Shown here: piece by piece, positions 34,588 through 44,881 of the stretch
Numbering within the stretch: position 1 is the first letter of the stretch
Layout: every line of letters starts with the position of its first letter
Assembly: GCF_016920785.2 (NCBI RefSeq)
Contig: NW_024609880.1
Location: forward strand, 58,727,292-58,791,291
Direction of reading: 5' to 3'
DNA: 64,000 bases
Source of the DNA: Ixodes scapularis
Lineage: Eukaryota > Arthropoda > Arachnida > Ixodida > Ixodidae
The notes under the pieces: model-generated
Database searches by the model: none
What the model saw: only the letters and a program-made list of their open reading frames with translations
Told to the model about the DNA's origin: nothing
Translations under genes and position numbers: made by a program

Positions 34588-35068
34588 CATTGAGCACCCG
34601 CTGTAGCTGGCCCTTGTTGCTCACAGCGAAATCAAAAACCTTGTTAAAGTAATCCAGCCTTGCAAAGAGCTCCTTTTACATGGGCACGATTGCTGCGAGG
34701 AAATGATCGGTGTTTCCTTACGTAATTGAACTCAAATTACGGGGGAGCAATCTTAAAGGAGAGAGCACAGCTGCAATTCCTGAAGTCATTCATTTGTTCA
34801 TGTTACGTGCTGATAAACGGCTAATGCCGATGTAATGATGTCAAACAGGTAGAGTAGAGAATAGACAAGAGCGACTCAAGCGCTACACTCTTTTACATAT
34901 ATTTGGCAATAGCCGCTCTACAGACATTTCTGCCAATATAACGATAGTAATAGATTCTAAAGTAAACTAAAGCTCACTTTCTGTCATGGCTTGGCTCGTA
35001 CGGCCCGATAAACCTCCAAACGACATATAAACAAATAAAAGACGTTTAGAAATCTCTGTATTGCGAAA
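34588..35068. other. No recognisable feature
   Basis: About 480 bp between a foldback element and a GAGCGC-family copy. The last 40 bp (AAAAGACGTTTAGAAATCTC) are the conserved outer flank of the latter. Confidence 0.5.
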
Positions 35069-35665
35069 GTAGACGCAGCTCTTGAGGAGGAGGCGAGGAT
35101 ACGGAGGGGAGGGTATGCTTCTCCTTCTCCTCCTCTCCTCCTCTCGTCCTCTTCTCCTCCTCCCGTCCACCTTACCTCCTCATTATCTCCTCCTCCCCTC
35201 CCCATCCCTCCTCCCCTTCCATTTCTTCCTTCCCTTCCTTTCCCATCATTCGTATCGTGCGCCTCCACCTTCTCCTCCTCCTTTCCTCCGTACCCTCCAC
35301 TCCACCCCTATACCCTACCCTCCTACTCCTCCATACCCCCTTTTTTCATAGTTGTCCCACTTAATTTAGCTGAAAACTGAAACCACGTGACCGCAACAAC
35401 ACTTCGGTAACCCGCTAAATTTAGTGGCGAAAATGACGTGACATGACTTGGTGAAACGTCACCTATGAACAAATTCAGTTTCTCCTCCAGATTTAAGGGT
35501 AAAATCGAAATCACGTTACCTAAACAGCAATTCAGTTCCCCTCTAAATTTAGCGGGGAATTGAATTGGTGTTGAGGTCTCGTGACGTCAGTTTTTCCGCT
35601 AAATCTAGCGCGGTTACGCCGACGCAGCGAAACACGGACACAGGCGCCCAAGAGCTGCGCTCTAA
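35069..35665. repeat. GAGCGC-ended GGA-rich repeat copy (reverse orientation)
   Basis: It starts GTAGACGCAGCTCTTGAGG, has a long CTC/CTT pyrimidine tract (35095-35340), then TTTAGC-GGGGAATTGAATT segments with CACGTGAC, and ends CAAGAGCTGCGCTCTAA. The layout is the same as at 8854-9548. Ser/Leu-rich and Arg/Gly-rich frames here are tract translations. Confidence 0.7.
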
Positions 35666-35704
35666 AAGATCCGCTTCCAGATAATTAACAAAAATATTTA
35701 TATA

Positions 35705-35810
35705 TATAACCGTAGTTGAGCGGTTGGCATGAAGATGCCACGCATACTTTAATATGCAGCGTGTACACTAACGCTTCGATCCCGACTTGGACGGTCCGCA
35801 TAAATCGTGC
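35705..35810 (+). repeat. tRNA-derived SINE-like sequence
   Basis: A RNA polymerase III A box (TAGTTGAGCGGTTGGC at 35713-35728) is followed about 60 bp later by a B-box-like GCTTCGATCC (35773-35782, one mismatch to GGTTCGANTCC). The intervening sequence does not fold into an obvious anticodon arm that I could verify by eye, so a tRNA-derived SINE or tRNA pseudogene fits better than a functional tRNA. Its boundaries are approximate. Confidence 0.45.
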
Positions 35811-37566
35811 TCTTAACGTATTGCACTAGGATTTACCAAAGAGGTGCCCGAAGGTGGTGGAAGCTTTCACCACAATTGGGAAAAGATTTGCTCAAATGTG
35901 TAAATCGCGAAACATAGAAAACTGTGTTTTTCTTGTACTTTGCACGTACTTTAGTAACATTTTATGTCACTATGGCGCTTGCTTGGAACGAATAAAGTAG
36001 AAAATAATTATGCCAATTCTTTTTTTTTATTCCATCGATTTTAAGTCGTAATAAACTCCAATATAGCCGAGAACGATTTATTTATGATTTTTGGAAAAAG
36101 GACATAGCGGTAATTTTTTCAAGTTCAAAACCACTTTTTATTTTATTTCTTTTAACCCCGGAACTTTTATGTATTCATACTCTCACTCATGAAAATATAA
36201 AATTTGAATCGTGTAGTACCTTCGGGCACCTCTGTAGTAAATACCAGCACGATGCGTCGAGGAACCGATTTCTTGCGGACCGTCTAAAGTGAGATTGAAG
36301 CGTTCGTGTACAAACTGTGGTAAAAAAAAATAAAAAAAATAATATAGCACGACGTTTGATACTAGAGTGTAAATAATCAAAACATTGAAGCTTTAATGTT
36401 CCACAAAAATGAACCAGGTTCAGAATGAGACGTTACATGTATAAGTAGGATATAATTTAACAGTCCATCAAACATTTCTAATAGCAACATTCTACATTCC
36501 TGTCAACGAAAACGAACAACAAAAAACTTGCAGGAAATTATTTACCTCCTCCAAGTCCGCGCCCCTCAAAATAAATTCATACTAAAAATTTTCTCCGATA
36601 ATTGCCTTTTTTTTAAATTGATTGCAGATATTTTACATTTAAACACTATTTTCACAAGAAACTCAAGGTTCTCATGATTTGCGATGAACTGCTCAGAGTT
36701 ATGGAATACAACGTGGGGGTGTGCGAATAATGTTTGAAATCGAATATATCCGTGCCATCTGTAAATTTCACAGTGTTAAGAGAACCGGTGGCTGCGGCTT
36801 TCTTTTAAACTGTGAAGGCGATTAATGACGCAGTGCTGTTCGATTGGAGCCACCTCTTAGTACATACCTACGGTACTAAGTTCACGCTCATATTGGCTCA
36901 CGCCTAAAATTAAATTTTTATGGTTACATGAACAGAGGATACATGAACAAATCAATGAGGCAAATGAAAAAAAGAAATGTCAACATCAATTAAAAAAAAA
37001 AATATTGCGAAGTATTCTCTTTAGGTTTTTTTTTCTTGGTGTTCAAAGCCCAAATTTTCATTTATATCGTTCACTTTCACTATTTATTTTCAACGCACAT
37101 TTGTATAAGTCATCTTTTTATAAATTTTGTTTTACATGGGCAGCAGGTTTACATTACATTTTGTTTACTTGGCCGTTTTTTATAATATTTGTAGTTTTCG
37201 TGAAAATAATCGTCATTATTTTTACTTTATAAATAAATATTGCTCGGTTTCTGTTTTGCCTTTTATAACTAAATTAATTAATTTTCATTTTCATTTTTTC
37301 TCCACCATGTTTTTGCGCACTCTTTTTTATAGATATTGTAACTCTGAACTCGCCTTTGCTGTGCCCATATGTTTCGTGGGAAAAATATGTATATATATAA
37401 AATGCACTCCAGTCCATAATGCACAACATTATGCTAGAAATAAGAGAGAAAACAAATCTACAATATTTTGAATATTCGAAAGCTGGAAAATGTGTGTATA
37501 TATATATATAACAGGCATGGTGGCGGGGGGCCGAAGGCGTGGGTATAAGTGAAAAGAAAAGAAAAC

Positions 37567-37609
<43 letters not shown>

Positions 37610-39789
37610 AAAAAGAACTACATACGAAAAAAGCTATTGAAAAAACGAGACATTGTTGGTATTTGTAGATTGCTTATTACATTCTGAATTCTCTGTTGTT
37701 GTTATTTTTAGTTTATTTTCGTTTGTACGGAGATATTGTTCTAATGTAATAAAAAAATAAACCTGATCAAATTGATCCAGTAAAAAAGTTACCCTACAGA
37801 AAAAATAAATAAGGAAAGCCAATTTAAAAGCCGGAATATCATCTTATCTTGAGGCAAAAAAACCCAGACGCAGTTCGCCGTACCGCGAACGAACCTCCTT
37901 AAAAATAGCCAATTAAATCTTCAACGGCGAGTGGCTTCAGTCACTTCAAAACCTTACCCCATATAAACATGAGGGTTCCACGAATTTTACGTATCAAATT
38001 AAGAGCCTCTATATTTTTAGCAACGTCAAGCTCGCTCAAGAGCGGCCGAGCTAGCTTCTATCGCGTTGCATCGAAAACGCGTGCCAGGGTTGGCCATTAT
38101 AAAATGTCGATGGGTGAGAAACACCATGCGTGTCATAATTTGTGATAATAAAAGGGACTATAGTTAGATATATTTTCCTGCTTAATTTGCAGGTTCATTA
38201 GTTCATCAACGTATAGCTTACACTCGAGCGCTATAAAAGCTAATGCCAACAAGGCGGGCAAGCATAACTCTTCCGACGAAATACAAGGCGCAAAGCCTGT
38301 ACGTGTGCGCGTTTCTAATGATGATCAGTCCCTGGAACATATGGTTTTACTGATAGTTTCAGTTCAGACAGCAGCCGGCCTATGCCGCCTAATATGATGT
38401 GCGAGTATATTAAAAAATTAAACGGGTTCATTCTACGCCGTTGGTGCAATAAATATCCAAAAAGCTGTCGTATGCGCATGAATTTCTCGTGAGTACCAAA
38501 CTTTAGCGAAAGTAACAACGTCGTTTTACCTTTTTCATTTATTTAATGAGGCAGCATGCTTTGCTCTAGAGGTGTTCGTCCGCTCGCAACATCACGGTCA
38601 ATACCGCATATTTATGTATGTAGGCGGGGTACATACTTAAACAGAGTTCATCCCGTATGTAGTAAAAACCGCCGCCCTAAAAAAGATGTTCAGGAGTAGG
38701 CATTAGTTCGTTCATTCCTTCGCTGAAATTGTCAAACCTTCACTGGCGAAAACCCGCAGGGGAATTTTGTCGCCTTTAATATGTTTTGCTGATAATCTTG
38801 ACATGATGGAAAGTGACTTCCTAGATGTAGTTGCGATTTTGGAAAGGAAGTACCTTGCGGACTTGGTCACCCGCTGAGGTAAATAATTCTTATTTCAATT
38901 ATCTCAGCGGCCATTGACCAGGTTCACGCTCAAAGCGGTGTTTGGACATTTTACTTGAAAGTAAAATGTCCCTTAAATGAGAAACTTATATTTTAGTAAA
39001 ATGGACATGGTTGCTCTAGCCGGATTCTATTGTAAAATTTTTCTAAGACGTAGACACATCTATAACACGTAGACATATCTATAACACAGAACATGTTATA
39101 GATAAATAAAATAAAATGAACGTAGCTCTCCTGATTAGAAATAACCCTTTTTTTTGTTTTACTTGGATTTTCTCATTTTCATGATGGGGCTTACCCGCGT
39201 TTCTTTCCTTAAATCTACGGTATGTGCGCACGGCGCTAACTGCCTGCTCCAGAAAGTGAAAGTGTTTGCGGTGCTGCTTCCGAATAATTTACGTTAACCT
39301 TAGATATACAGGGTGTTCCACGTAACTTAAGCCAACGTTTTATCTACATGGTGCATTTTAGAAACACGTAACCAAAGGAATTCGTTTGTTCGGTCTAAGT
39401 TAGGCTATTTTGTATTTTGCAGAATGAGATAAAAGTTAAGATTAGTTCATATACTTTTGAAACATTATATTTACAGCCAAGTTGTACAGCGTTCTCAGAC
39501 ATTCAGATTTTTTTGTTCTTACACTTCTAAGACTGTCTGTTTTCTAATTTAGAAGAAAGTCCGGGAATTACCAAAAATTTTGTACACTTACGCAACCCGT
39601 AAGGTGAAACATATTGACAGCTGAAGTGGAAAATCGGAGCAGCTGACGCGTCATTTTGGAGCAGATGGACTGAACGAACAATAAAAGTGCGAAGGCGCAC
39701 CGTAGAGTCCACATAGGCATTTCGTATTAAACCAAGTAACACACCAGACAAAATTCCTTAGTGTTTTTGAACCTGTGAGGGTGTACTAA
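35811..39789. other. AT-rich stretch without recognisable genes
   Basis: About 4 kb. It contains an AT dinucleotide microsatellite at about 37570-37606 and a shorter one near 37494-37510, a 12-bp-arm hairpin at 38943-38970 (GGACATTTTACT / AGTAAAATGTCC), and a small hairpin with ATCTATAACA / TGTTATAGAT arms near 39069-39100. ACAGGGTGTTCCACGTAACT at 39309 resembles a common MITE terminus, but no partner was found before the next element starts at 39790. Confidence 0.45.
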
Positions 39790-39930
39790 CCCAGAGGGCC
39801 ACTAATATCCGTCGGATGTCCGATCAAGATCCGTACGTCCGAAGCCGAATACGGACATCCATCGGATGTACGACAAATGTCGTGAATCGGATGTCCCAAC
39901 CACGATATCCACAGGACGTCGGCAGTCCTT
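39790..39930. repeat. Left terminal and subterminal repeats of the CMC-like element
   Basis: Inside CCCAGAGGGCC lie the octamers GGATGTCC (39814-39821, 39889-39896) and GGACATCC (39853-39860). Near variants (TCGGATGTACG, ATCCGTACGTCCG, AGGACGTCGG) also occur in both orientations. In plant Spm/CACTA elements such subterminal repeats bind the element's own regulatory protein; a like role here is inference. Confidence 0.7.
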
Positions 39931-40094
39931 CCCGCGCCATCGATTTCGTTCAGCCAACGAGCTTGCGGGAATTGGAGCACCGGACGCGTGAGCTATGCTT
40001 ATTACGTCCGTACAAGCGTAACATTTTATACAAAACCCCCGAGACCGGGGAAAAATGAGGGACGATACAAGTATCAAGCGTAACAGTTTGCCGG

Positions 40095-40743
40095 TGTTAT
40101 GATCGGCCACCCAGAGGGCAGGTTCGGCTTCCTAGCGGCGCCATCGACCACCCATCGAGTGACCAGAAACTCGGGCTCGGCATTCTGGCGCCGCCGAACA
40201 TGCCGACCGACGCGGCGTGGGTGGGGTGCGGCTTCCGGGCGACACCGAGCGGGCCACCCGGCACAGCGGGAGCTGACCCCCCTGACACCCCGCTGAGAAA
40301 CGGGGGCCCGCTTCCTCGGCCTTCGGACCGGGTGCTAACGAACGACGTAGACAAGTGGAGACGTTTGGGTCTCGGCGTGTGATCGGGAGAGCTGCCTGTT
40401 CCCGCGATCTTCTGGGAGACGGGACGAGAGGGATGCTTGGACCGGGGTGTGACCACGTGGGAGGTCCGCGTCCCGGGAGACCTGCAAAGACGTGCCGTGG
40501 TGACGAAAGTGCCCTTTCCCCTCGCGGGACCTTGGACAGGCACCCCCTCGCCACTTCAAGGAGGCTACATTAGCCGGTGCTCGGACTCGTCAAGGGTCTT
40601 CCCTTCTGAGACGCCAAAGCTGAAAGATGACGATGTAAATATTCCTGTATATAAACGTCTTCTCCTCTCAGTGAACGCTCCTCAGTATCTTCGAAGTCCA
40701 CGACGCTTGGAAGTGGGAGCATGCTCGGCCCGGAATCGTAACA
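40095..40743 (+). repeat. Left LTR
   Basis: 649 bp, TG...CA. It carries a TATATAAA box at 40648-40655 followed by TCAGT initiator-like words at 40668 and 40682, so U3/R likely divide near there. Compared with the right LTR it has an extra 18 bp (between CGACGC and TCGGCCCGG). Long minus-strand frames in the LTR are GC-rich shadows duplicated in both LTRs. Confidence 0.9.
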
Positions 40744-40745
40744 AC

Positions 40746-40763
40746 TGGTGGCAGCGGTGGGAT
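40746..40763 (+). promoter_or_regulatory. Primer-binding site, tRNA-Leu type
   Basis: TGGTGGCAGCGGTGGGAT starts two bases after the left LTR. It is complementary over 18 nt to the 3' end (with CCA) of animal tRNA-Leu(AAG) as I remember it, whose acceptor end reads ATCCCACCGCTGCCA-CCA. This is where minus-strand DNA synthesis would be primed. Confidence 0.7.
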
Positions 40764-40942
40764 GGTCTGTGCAGAGTCCTGGTTGCTGTGTTGGTGAGTG
40801 TTCAGCTTTCTCTTGGGATTTGCCAGGTTTGAGTAGATGGTGAAGTTTGCTTAAACTTGGTGATATAGCTGCCGGGGTAGTTGGCTTTATTTGGGAATTC
40901 CCCGGCAGAGAGTAAGGTGAAAGATTGTCACTCGAAACAACC

Positions 40943-41575
40943 ATGGACTTGAACAAGTTGCGCAGACCAGATCTGATTCTTTTGAGTAAAGAATTGGGGC
41001 TCGATTTGGGGGGAGTCCAGAGAAAACCTCTCATAATCGAGGCGATTCGGGCGAGTGGTGCCGACGACGTGGAGCTTCGGGAGTGCTGGGAGCTAATCGA
41101 GGAAAGGATTAAGAAAGAGGAGGAAAGGCAAGAGAGGGAGATTGTGGAAAAAGAGAAGGAGCGTCTTTATCGCAGGGAGTCAGAAGATAGGGAGCTGGAA
41201 CGGAAAAAGTTAGAGCTTCAGATAGCCCAGGTGGAGGCAGAGCGGGCAGGCCGAGAGACACCGAGTTCTAGGGTTGGTCAGGCTACACCGCGGTTGAAAA
41301 TGAAAGACCTCCTACAGCCCTTTAAAATTAAGGAAGATATTGGCTTGTTTCTTGTAAATTTCGAAAGAACATGTGAGAAGATGGACTATTCGCGCGACAC
41401 ATGGCCGCAATGGCTCTTGACAGTTCTGCCGTGCGAGGCCGCCGACGTGGTGGCTCGGCTGGAGAGAGCGGAGGCAGACGATTATGACAAGGTCAAATCG
41501 GCTCTCCTGAAGAAGTACCGCCTTTCCGCCGACGCCTTCCGTCGCCGATTTCGCACTGAGAAAGAAGTCGGATGA
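40943..41575 (+). pseudogene. gag: Gag-like protein, N-terminal part (frameshifted)
   Basis: The first ATG after the LTR (CAACCATGG, a good Kozak context) opens a 210-residue frame. Residues 1-45 form a small helical segment (MDLNKLRRPDLILLSKELGL). About 45-100 is a Glu/Arg/Lys-rich coiled coil (EERIKKEEERQEREIVEKEK). About 120-205 is a retrotransposon Gag/SCAN-like helical region with FKIKEDIGLFLVNFE, WPQWLLTVLP and KSALLKKYRLS. The frame stops at 41573-41575, but the homologous protein clearly continues in another frame just downstream, so a frame-changing mutation lies near 41555-41572. Gag would form the particle in which retrotransposon RNA is copied. A programmed shift is possible but no slippery heptamer is evident. 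Confidence 0.75.
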
Positions 41576-41834
41576 GTCCTTCTCCGAATTCGCTTACAAC
41601 CTGAAATCCAATCTCGTAGAGTGGCTGAAAGGAGAGGAAGCTTTGGGAGACCACGACAAGGTGGTCGAGTGTATCGGTCTCGAACAGTTTTATAACTGCT
41701 TGACGGAGGAAACCCGCCTGTGGGTGCAGGACAGACCGGGGGTTAAAACGTTGGAGCGAGCCGCCGATCTGGCAGAAGAATTTGCTTTAAGGCGTGATGC
41801 TGAGAGAAGCCGGGTTCGTCTCGGAGCAAACGCA

Positions 41835-41879
41835 AGACTTGCTCAATCATCCCGCAAAGTCGAGGCAGGCGTCCTGTCT
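41835..41879 (+). repeat. 45-bp direct repeat, copy 1
   Basis: AGACTTGCTCAATCATCCCG through GGCGTCCTGTCT. An identical 45-bp copy lies at 42534-42578, 699 bp downstream (233 codons, in frame). Confidence 0.9.
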
Positions 41880-42533
41880 CCCAAGAAAGTTGGTGCGCAC
41901 GGAAAAGAAAATGCCGGGTTGCCAGGAGAAAAGGGTGGTGACAGGGGAGAACAGTCTCCTGCTTTTGGCAAAGGAAAGGACATCGAAAAGAAGTCTGAGT
42001 CTGAGAAAAAGAAAGCGTATGAAGCTAGGAAACCTCTTGTGTGTTTTAGATGCCAAGAACCGGGACACATTAGTTCTGGCTGCCGAAAGCCGAGAGTGGT
42101 CTTCTCGTTCGTCAGTGACGACGAGGAGAGCACGCAGTATCTCAGGCCTTATCTCCACGACTTAGTCGTGAATGGAAAGGCATGCAGTGTTCTCAGGGAC
42201 TCTGCAGCTACATTAGATATCATCCATCCAGACTACGTTAGCGCACGTGACTACACTGGCGAGTGCGCTTGGATAAGGCAGGCCGTGGAGGAGAGTAGCG
42301 TCTGTCTTCCGATGGCGCGTGTAGAGGTGAAGGGGCCGTTTGGGGTGCTGTGCACGGTGGCGGCGGTGTCTAAAAACCTTCCGGGGCTCTATCCCTATCT
42401 GTTCTCAAATCGGTCGGACGCAATGCTGAGGGCAAAGGGTTTGAGCTTTCCGGGGGTTACCGCTCAGCCAGTGACCACTGCCAGGGTTCGCGAGCAAGCA
42501 GCGTCGTCGAGGGCCGCGGACAGAAGCAAGATG

Positions 42534-42578
42534 AGACTTGCTCAATCATCCCGCAAAGTCGAGGCAGGCGTCCTGTCT
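42534..42578 (+). repeat. 45-bp direct repeat, copy 2
   Basis: An identical copy of 41835-41879 that sits at the point where the Gag-protease frame loses recognisable homology and stops seven bases later. It looks like a recombination or template-switch junction. Confidence 0.9.
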
Positions 42579-42587
42579 GTGTACTAG

Positions 42588-43631
42588 AGACGCGGCCGTG
42601 CGGGGATGCCATCCATGACGCCGCGAAATGGAGTATCACATCGAGTGGCGCGACGCTTGGGGCGGTGGACTCTATTGCTTTGACACCGCAAGAGGGCCTT
42701 TCTGGCGCACCACCAACTGTTAGGAAATCGTGGTCGGCCGAAGAAAAAGGCGGCCCAGCTTCAAAAAGTAGGGAATTGCGGGAAAATCATGTGGGGTTAC
42801 AACGCCGCTCAGAGGTCGGGCCTTCCCGGCCTGATGGCTCGAAAGGAGTAGGTACAATTCCGCGGGCTCATGGACGAGCGGGGAGGATGCCAAGCGAGCA
42901 TATCCTTGGCATGGGGTATGAAGCTGCGGGCCTATCTTCTCAGGAGCTGCATCAAAAGCCGGATCGAGCTCAAGTTTCTGACGAAGGGTCCCGATTCTCG
43001 CTTTTCGGAGAAAACTCGCGCGGGAATCGGGGTCAGACGGGCCACAGCTAGATTATTGTTCGACTTCGTCGCGGTTCCCGAGGACCTCGCGAAGCGCTCC
43101 TAGCTTTTATGGGAGTTCGAAAGTTTTGCGTGTCGTTTCGTTGCTTTGCTTTTTTAGTGTGTTTTGTTCGGCTTCAGCAGTTCCCGCTGTTTGTGCGTGG
43201 TCGCGCACACACTTTTGCCGTTTCGTTGGTTATGAGAGATTTCCTGAACCAAAATTAGAAGCCGGGCGCTTCATAAGCAAAGGGTTATGTTTATGTTCTG
43301 TAGAAATTCCATTTGTGTAAAGTGTATCCATAAATTCAGGGTTCTCTCGAGTGACAATATTTATATTTTTGTGGTCTACTTTAAAGGGACAAAGTTTGTA
43401 TCAGTTTATAGCAATCTGGCAGATCCCAGGGTTGGCTGCGCACTTGCGGACCTGCGACCTTGGGCAATGTGCGGCCAGACCGTTGTTTGTTTCATCTGGT
43501 GCACTGACGAGCTCCCTTGAGAATGTGACTGCTGCAGTCCCCGAGAGACACTCGGCGAGCGACTACGGGTTCTCCGGGATGCAACGTGGGCTGCAACCCC
43601 TTCGACCCCTCTTCCCCGGCGGCGGAGGAGC
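42588..43631 (+). other. LTR element internal 3' region, no pol
   Basis: About 1 kb between the Gag-protease stop and the right LTR. The 128- and 77-residue overlapping frames (42665-43103) have no RT, RNase H or integrase motif. The segment LLFDFVAVPEDLAKRS could be the tail of a lost protein. The last bases (GGCGGCGGAGGAG, 43619-43630) are purine-rich and could act as a weak polypurine tract. Confidence 0.55.
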
Positions 43632-44262
43632 TGTTATGATCGGCCACCCAGAGGGCAGGTTCGGCTTCCTAGCGGCGCCATCGACCACCCATCGAGTGAC
43701 CAGAGACTCGGGCTCGGCATTCTGGCGCCGCCGAACATGCCGACCGACGCGGCGTGGGTGGGGTGCGGCTTCCGGGCGACACCGAGCGGGCCACCCGGCA
43801 CAGCGGGAGCTGACCCCCCTGACACCCCGCTGAGAAACGGGGGCCCGCTTCCTCGGCCTTCGGACCGGGTGCTAACGAACGACGTAGACAAGTGGAGACG
43901 TTTGGGTCTCGGCGTGTGATCGGGAGAGCTGCCTGTTCCCGCGATCTTCTGGGAGACGGGACGAGAGGGATGCTTGGACCGGGGTGTGACCACGTGGGAG
44001 GTCCGCGTCCCGGGAGACCTGCAGAGACGTCCCGTGGTGACGAAAGTGCCCTTTCCCCTCGCGGGACCTTTGACAGGGACCCCCTCGCCACTTCAAGGAG
44101 GCTACATTAGCCGGTGCTCGGACTCGTCAAGGGTCTTCCCTTCTGAGACGCCAAAGCTGAAAGATGACGATGTAAATATTCCTGTATATAAACGTCTTCT
44201 CCTCTCAGTGAACGCTCCTCAGTATCTTCGAAGTCCACGACGCTCGGCCCGGAATCGTAACA
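43632..44262 (+). repeat. Right LTR
   Basis: 631 bp, TG...CA, nearly identical to the left LTR apart from about five substitutions and the missing 18 bp. TATATAAA is at 44185-44192 and TCAGT at 44205-44209. It is the LTR nearest the transposase leader exon (donor 44882) and could influence that gene's transcription. Confidence 0.9.
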
Positions 44263-44699
44263 CCGGTTCGCCTTTCGCCGTGCTGGGCGCTTGGACGTGC
44301 TTTCAATCCGCGAGTACGCGCAGTACGCGTGTACCACGCTTGTCAAGGGAAGAAAGCTCGGGCTGGAGGCGGAACCGCGGAACTTCTACTGAATTGTTAA
44401 CCGTGCACGACAGAGTCGTAACGAAAGAGCGAAAGATTTCTTTGATCGAGCACAGAAAGCCACCGAAGCGTGACCGAAGCCATCGCACAGTTCAGCTAAT
44501 TAGCTAAATCAGAATCTTGGCAGCGCCCTCTATGAAGTACACTGATCAATGTTAAAGAACGCTTGCGCAAAAAACACCCTTTTTTTAATTTGCAAATGTT
44601 ACGCCATAATTGCACAAAACTGAATGTATAATATGTTGTCATACCTAATAATACGGACGATAAAAAAAATTAGGCCAATTTAATACAGCCAAACCAAGT

Positions 44700-44881
44700 C
44701 AATCCAACTGTTGTGGCTCTCCCGCCAGTTCGCCTTTGGCATGCATTGCACGCGCACTTCTTGCGTGCTTTGTATTGTTTAGCTTTGTCGAATCAGGTAC
44801 AACTCGCAACCAGCGTGTCGTGGTCACCTTTTCTTTGTTGTTTCCGGCGGTTCTCTGCAGCATTAATCGACACGTACTACG
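44700..44881 (+). other. Probable non-coding leader exon of the transposon genes
   Basis: The donor CTACG|GTAAGT at 44881/44882 is strong, and the next acceptor in register with the transposase gene is TTTGGGTCTAG|GC at 46018/46019. The upstream sequence has no ATG open through the donor, so the exon is probably 5' untranslated. Its 5' limit is unknown; 44700 is a guess. It lies about 440 bp after the LTR insertion. Confidence 0.45.

Larger units (their letters stand above)
41576..42587 (+). pseudogene. gag: Gag C-terminus with CCHC knuckle and protease start
   Basis: The continuing frame is recognisable from about 41560 (SFSEFAYNLKSNLVEW, the second half of the Gag helical domain) and is open to the stop at 42585-42587. 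A single zinc knuckle CFRCQEPGHISSGC (C-x2-C-x4-H-x4-C) lies at 42042-42083, preceded by a Lys-rich stretch. After it, VLRDSAATLD at about 42189-42218 resembles a retroviral-type aspartic protease active site, with DSA in place of the more usual D-S/T-G. The frame ends in a duplicated copy of an earlier peptide (RLAQSSRKVEAGVLS), so the natural protease C-terminus and pol are missing. It is probably not functional on its own. Confidence 0.75.
40091..44266 (+). mobile_element. Non-autonomous LTR retrotransposon (Ty3/Gypsy-like) with CCGG target duplication
   Basis: Two direct LTRs (40095-40743 and 43632-44262) start TGTTATGATC and end CGTAACA, and the element is flanked by CCGG at 40091-40094 and 44263-44266. 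The internal region is only 2888 bp. It contains a primer-binding site, a Gag-like frame broken by a frameshift, a CCHC knuckle and the start of an aspartic protease. No reverse transcriptase, RNase H or integrase motif is visible before the right LTR, so the copy depends on enzymes from elsewhere. The LTRs differ at about five positions plus one 18-bp indel, pointing to a recent insertion. It has inserted into the left part of the CMC-like transposon, between its left end and its genes. Confidence 0.85.

Noticed and set aside
34027..34652. Two similar peptides suggesting a paralogous gene pair
   Set aside because: They are mirror translations of the inverted arms of a foldback element.
39309..39328. 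ACAGGGTGTTCCACGTAACT as a MITE end
   Set aside because: It looks like a common transposon terminus, but I could not find the opposite end, so I did not call an element.
40097..40573. Long minus-strand and plus-strand frames of 60-148 residues repeated at 43634-44110
   Set aside because: They lie in the GC-rich LTRs and are duplicated only because the LTRs are. The real coding direction is the Gag frame on the plus strand.
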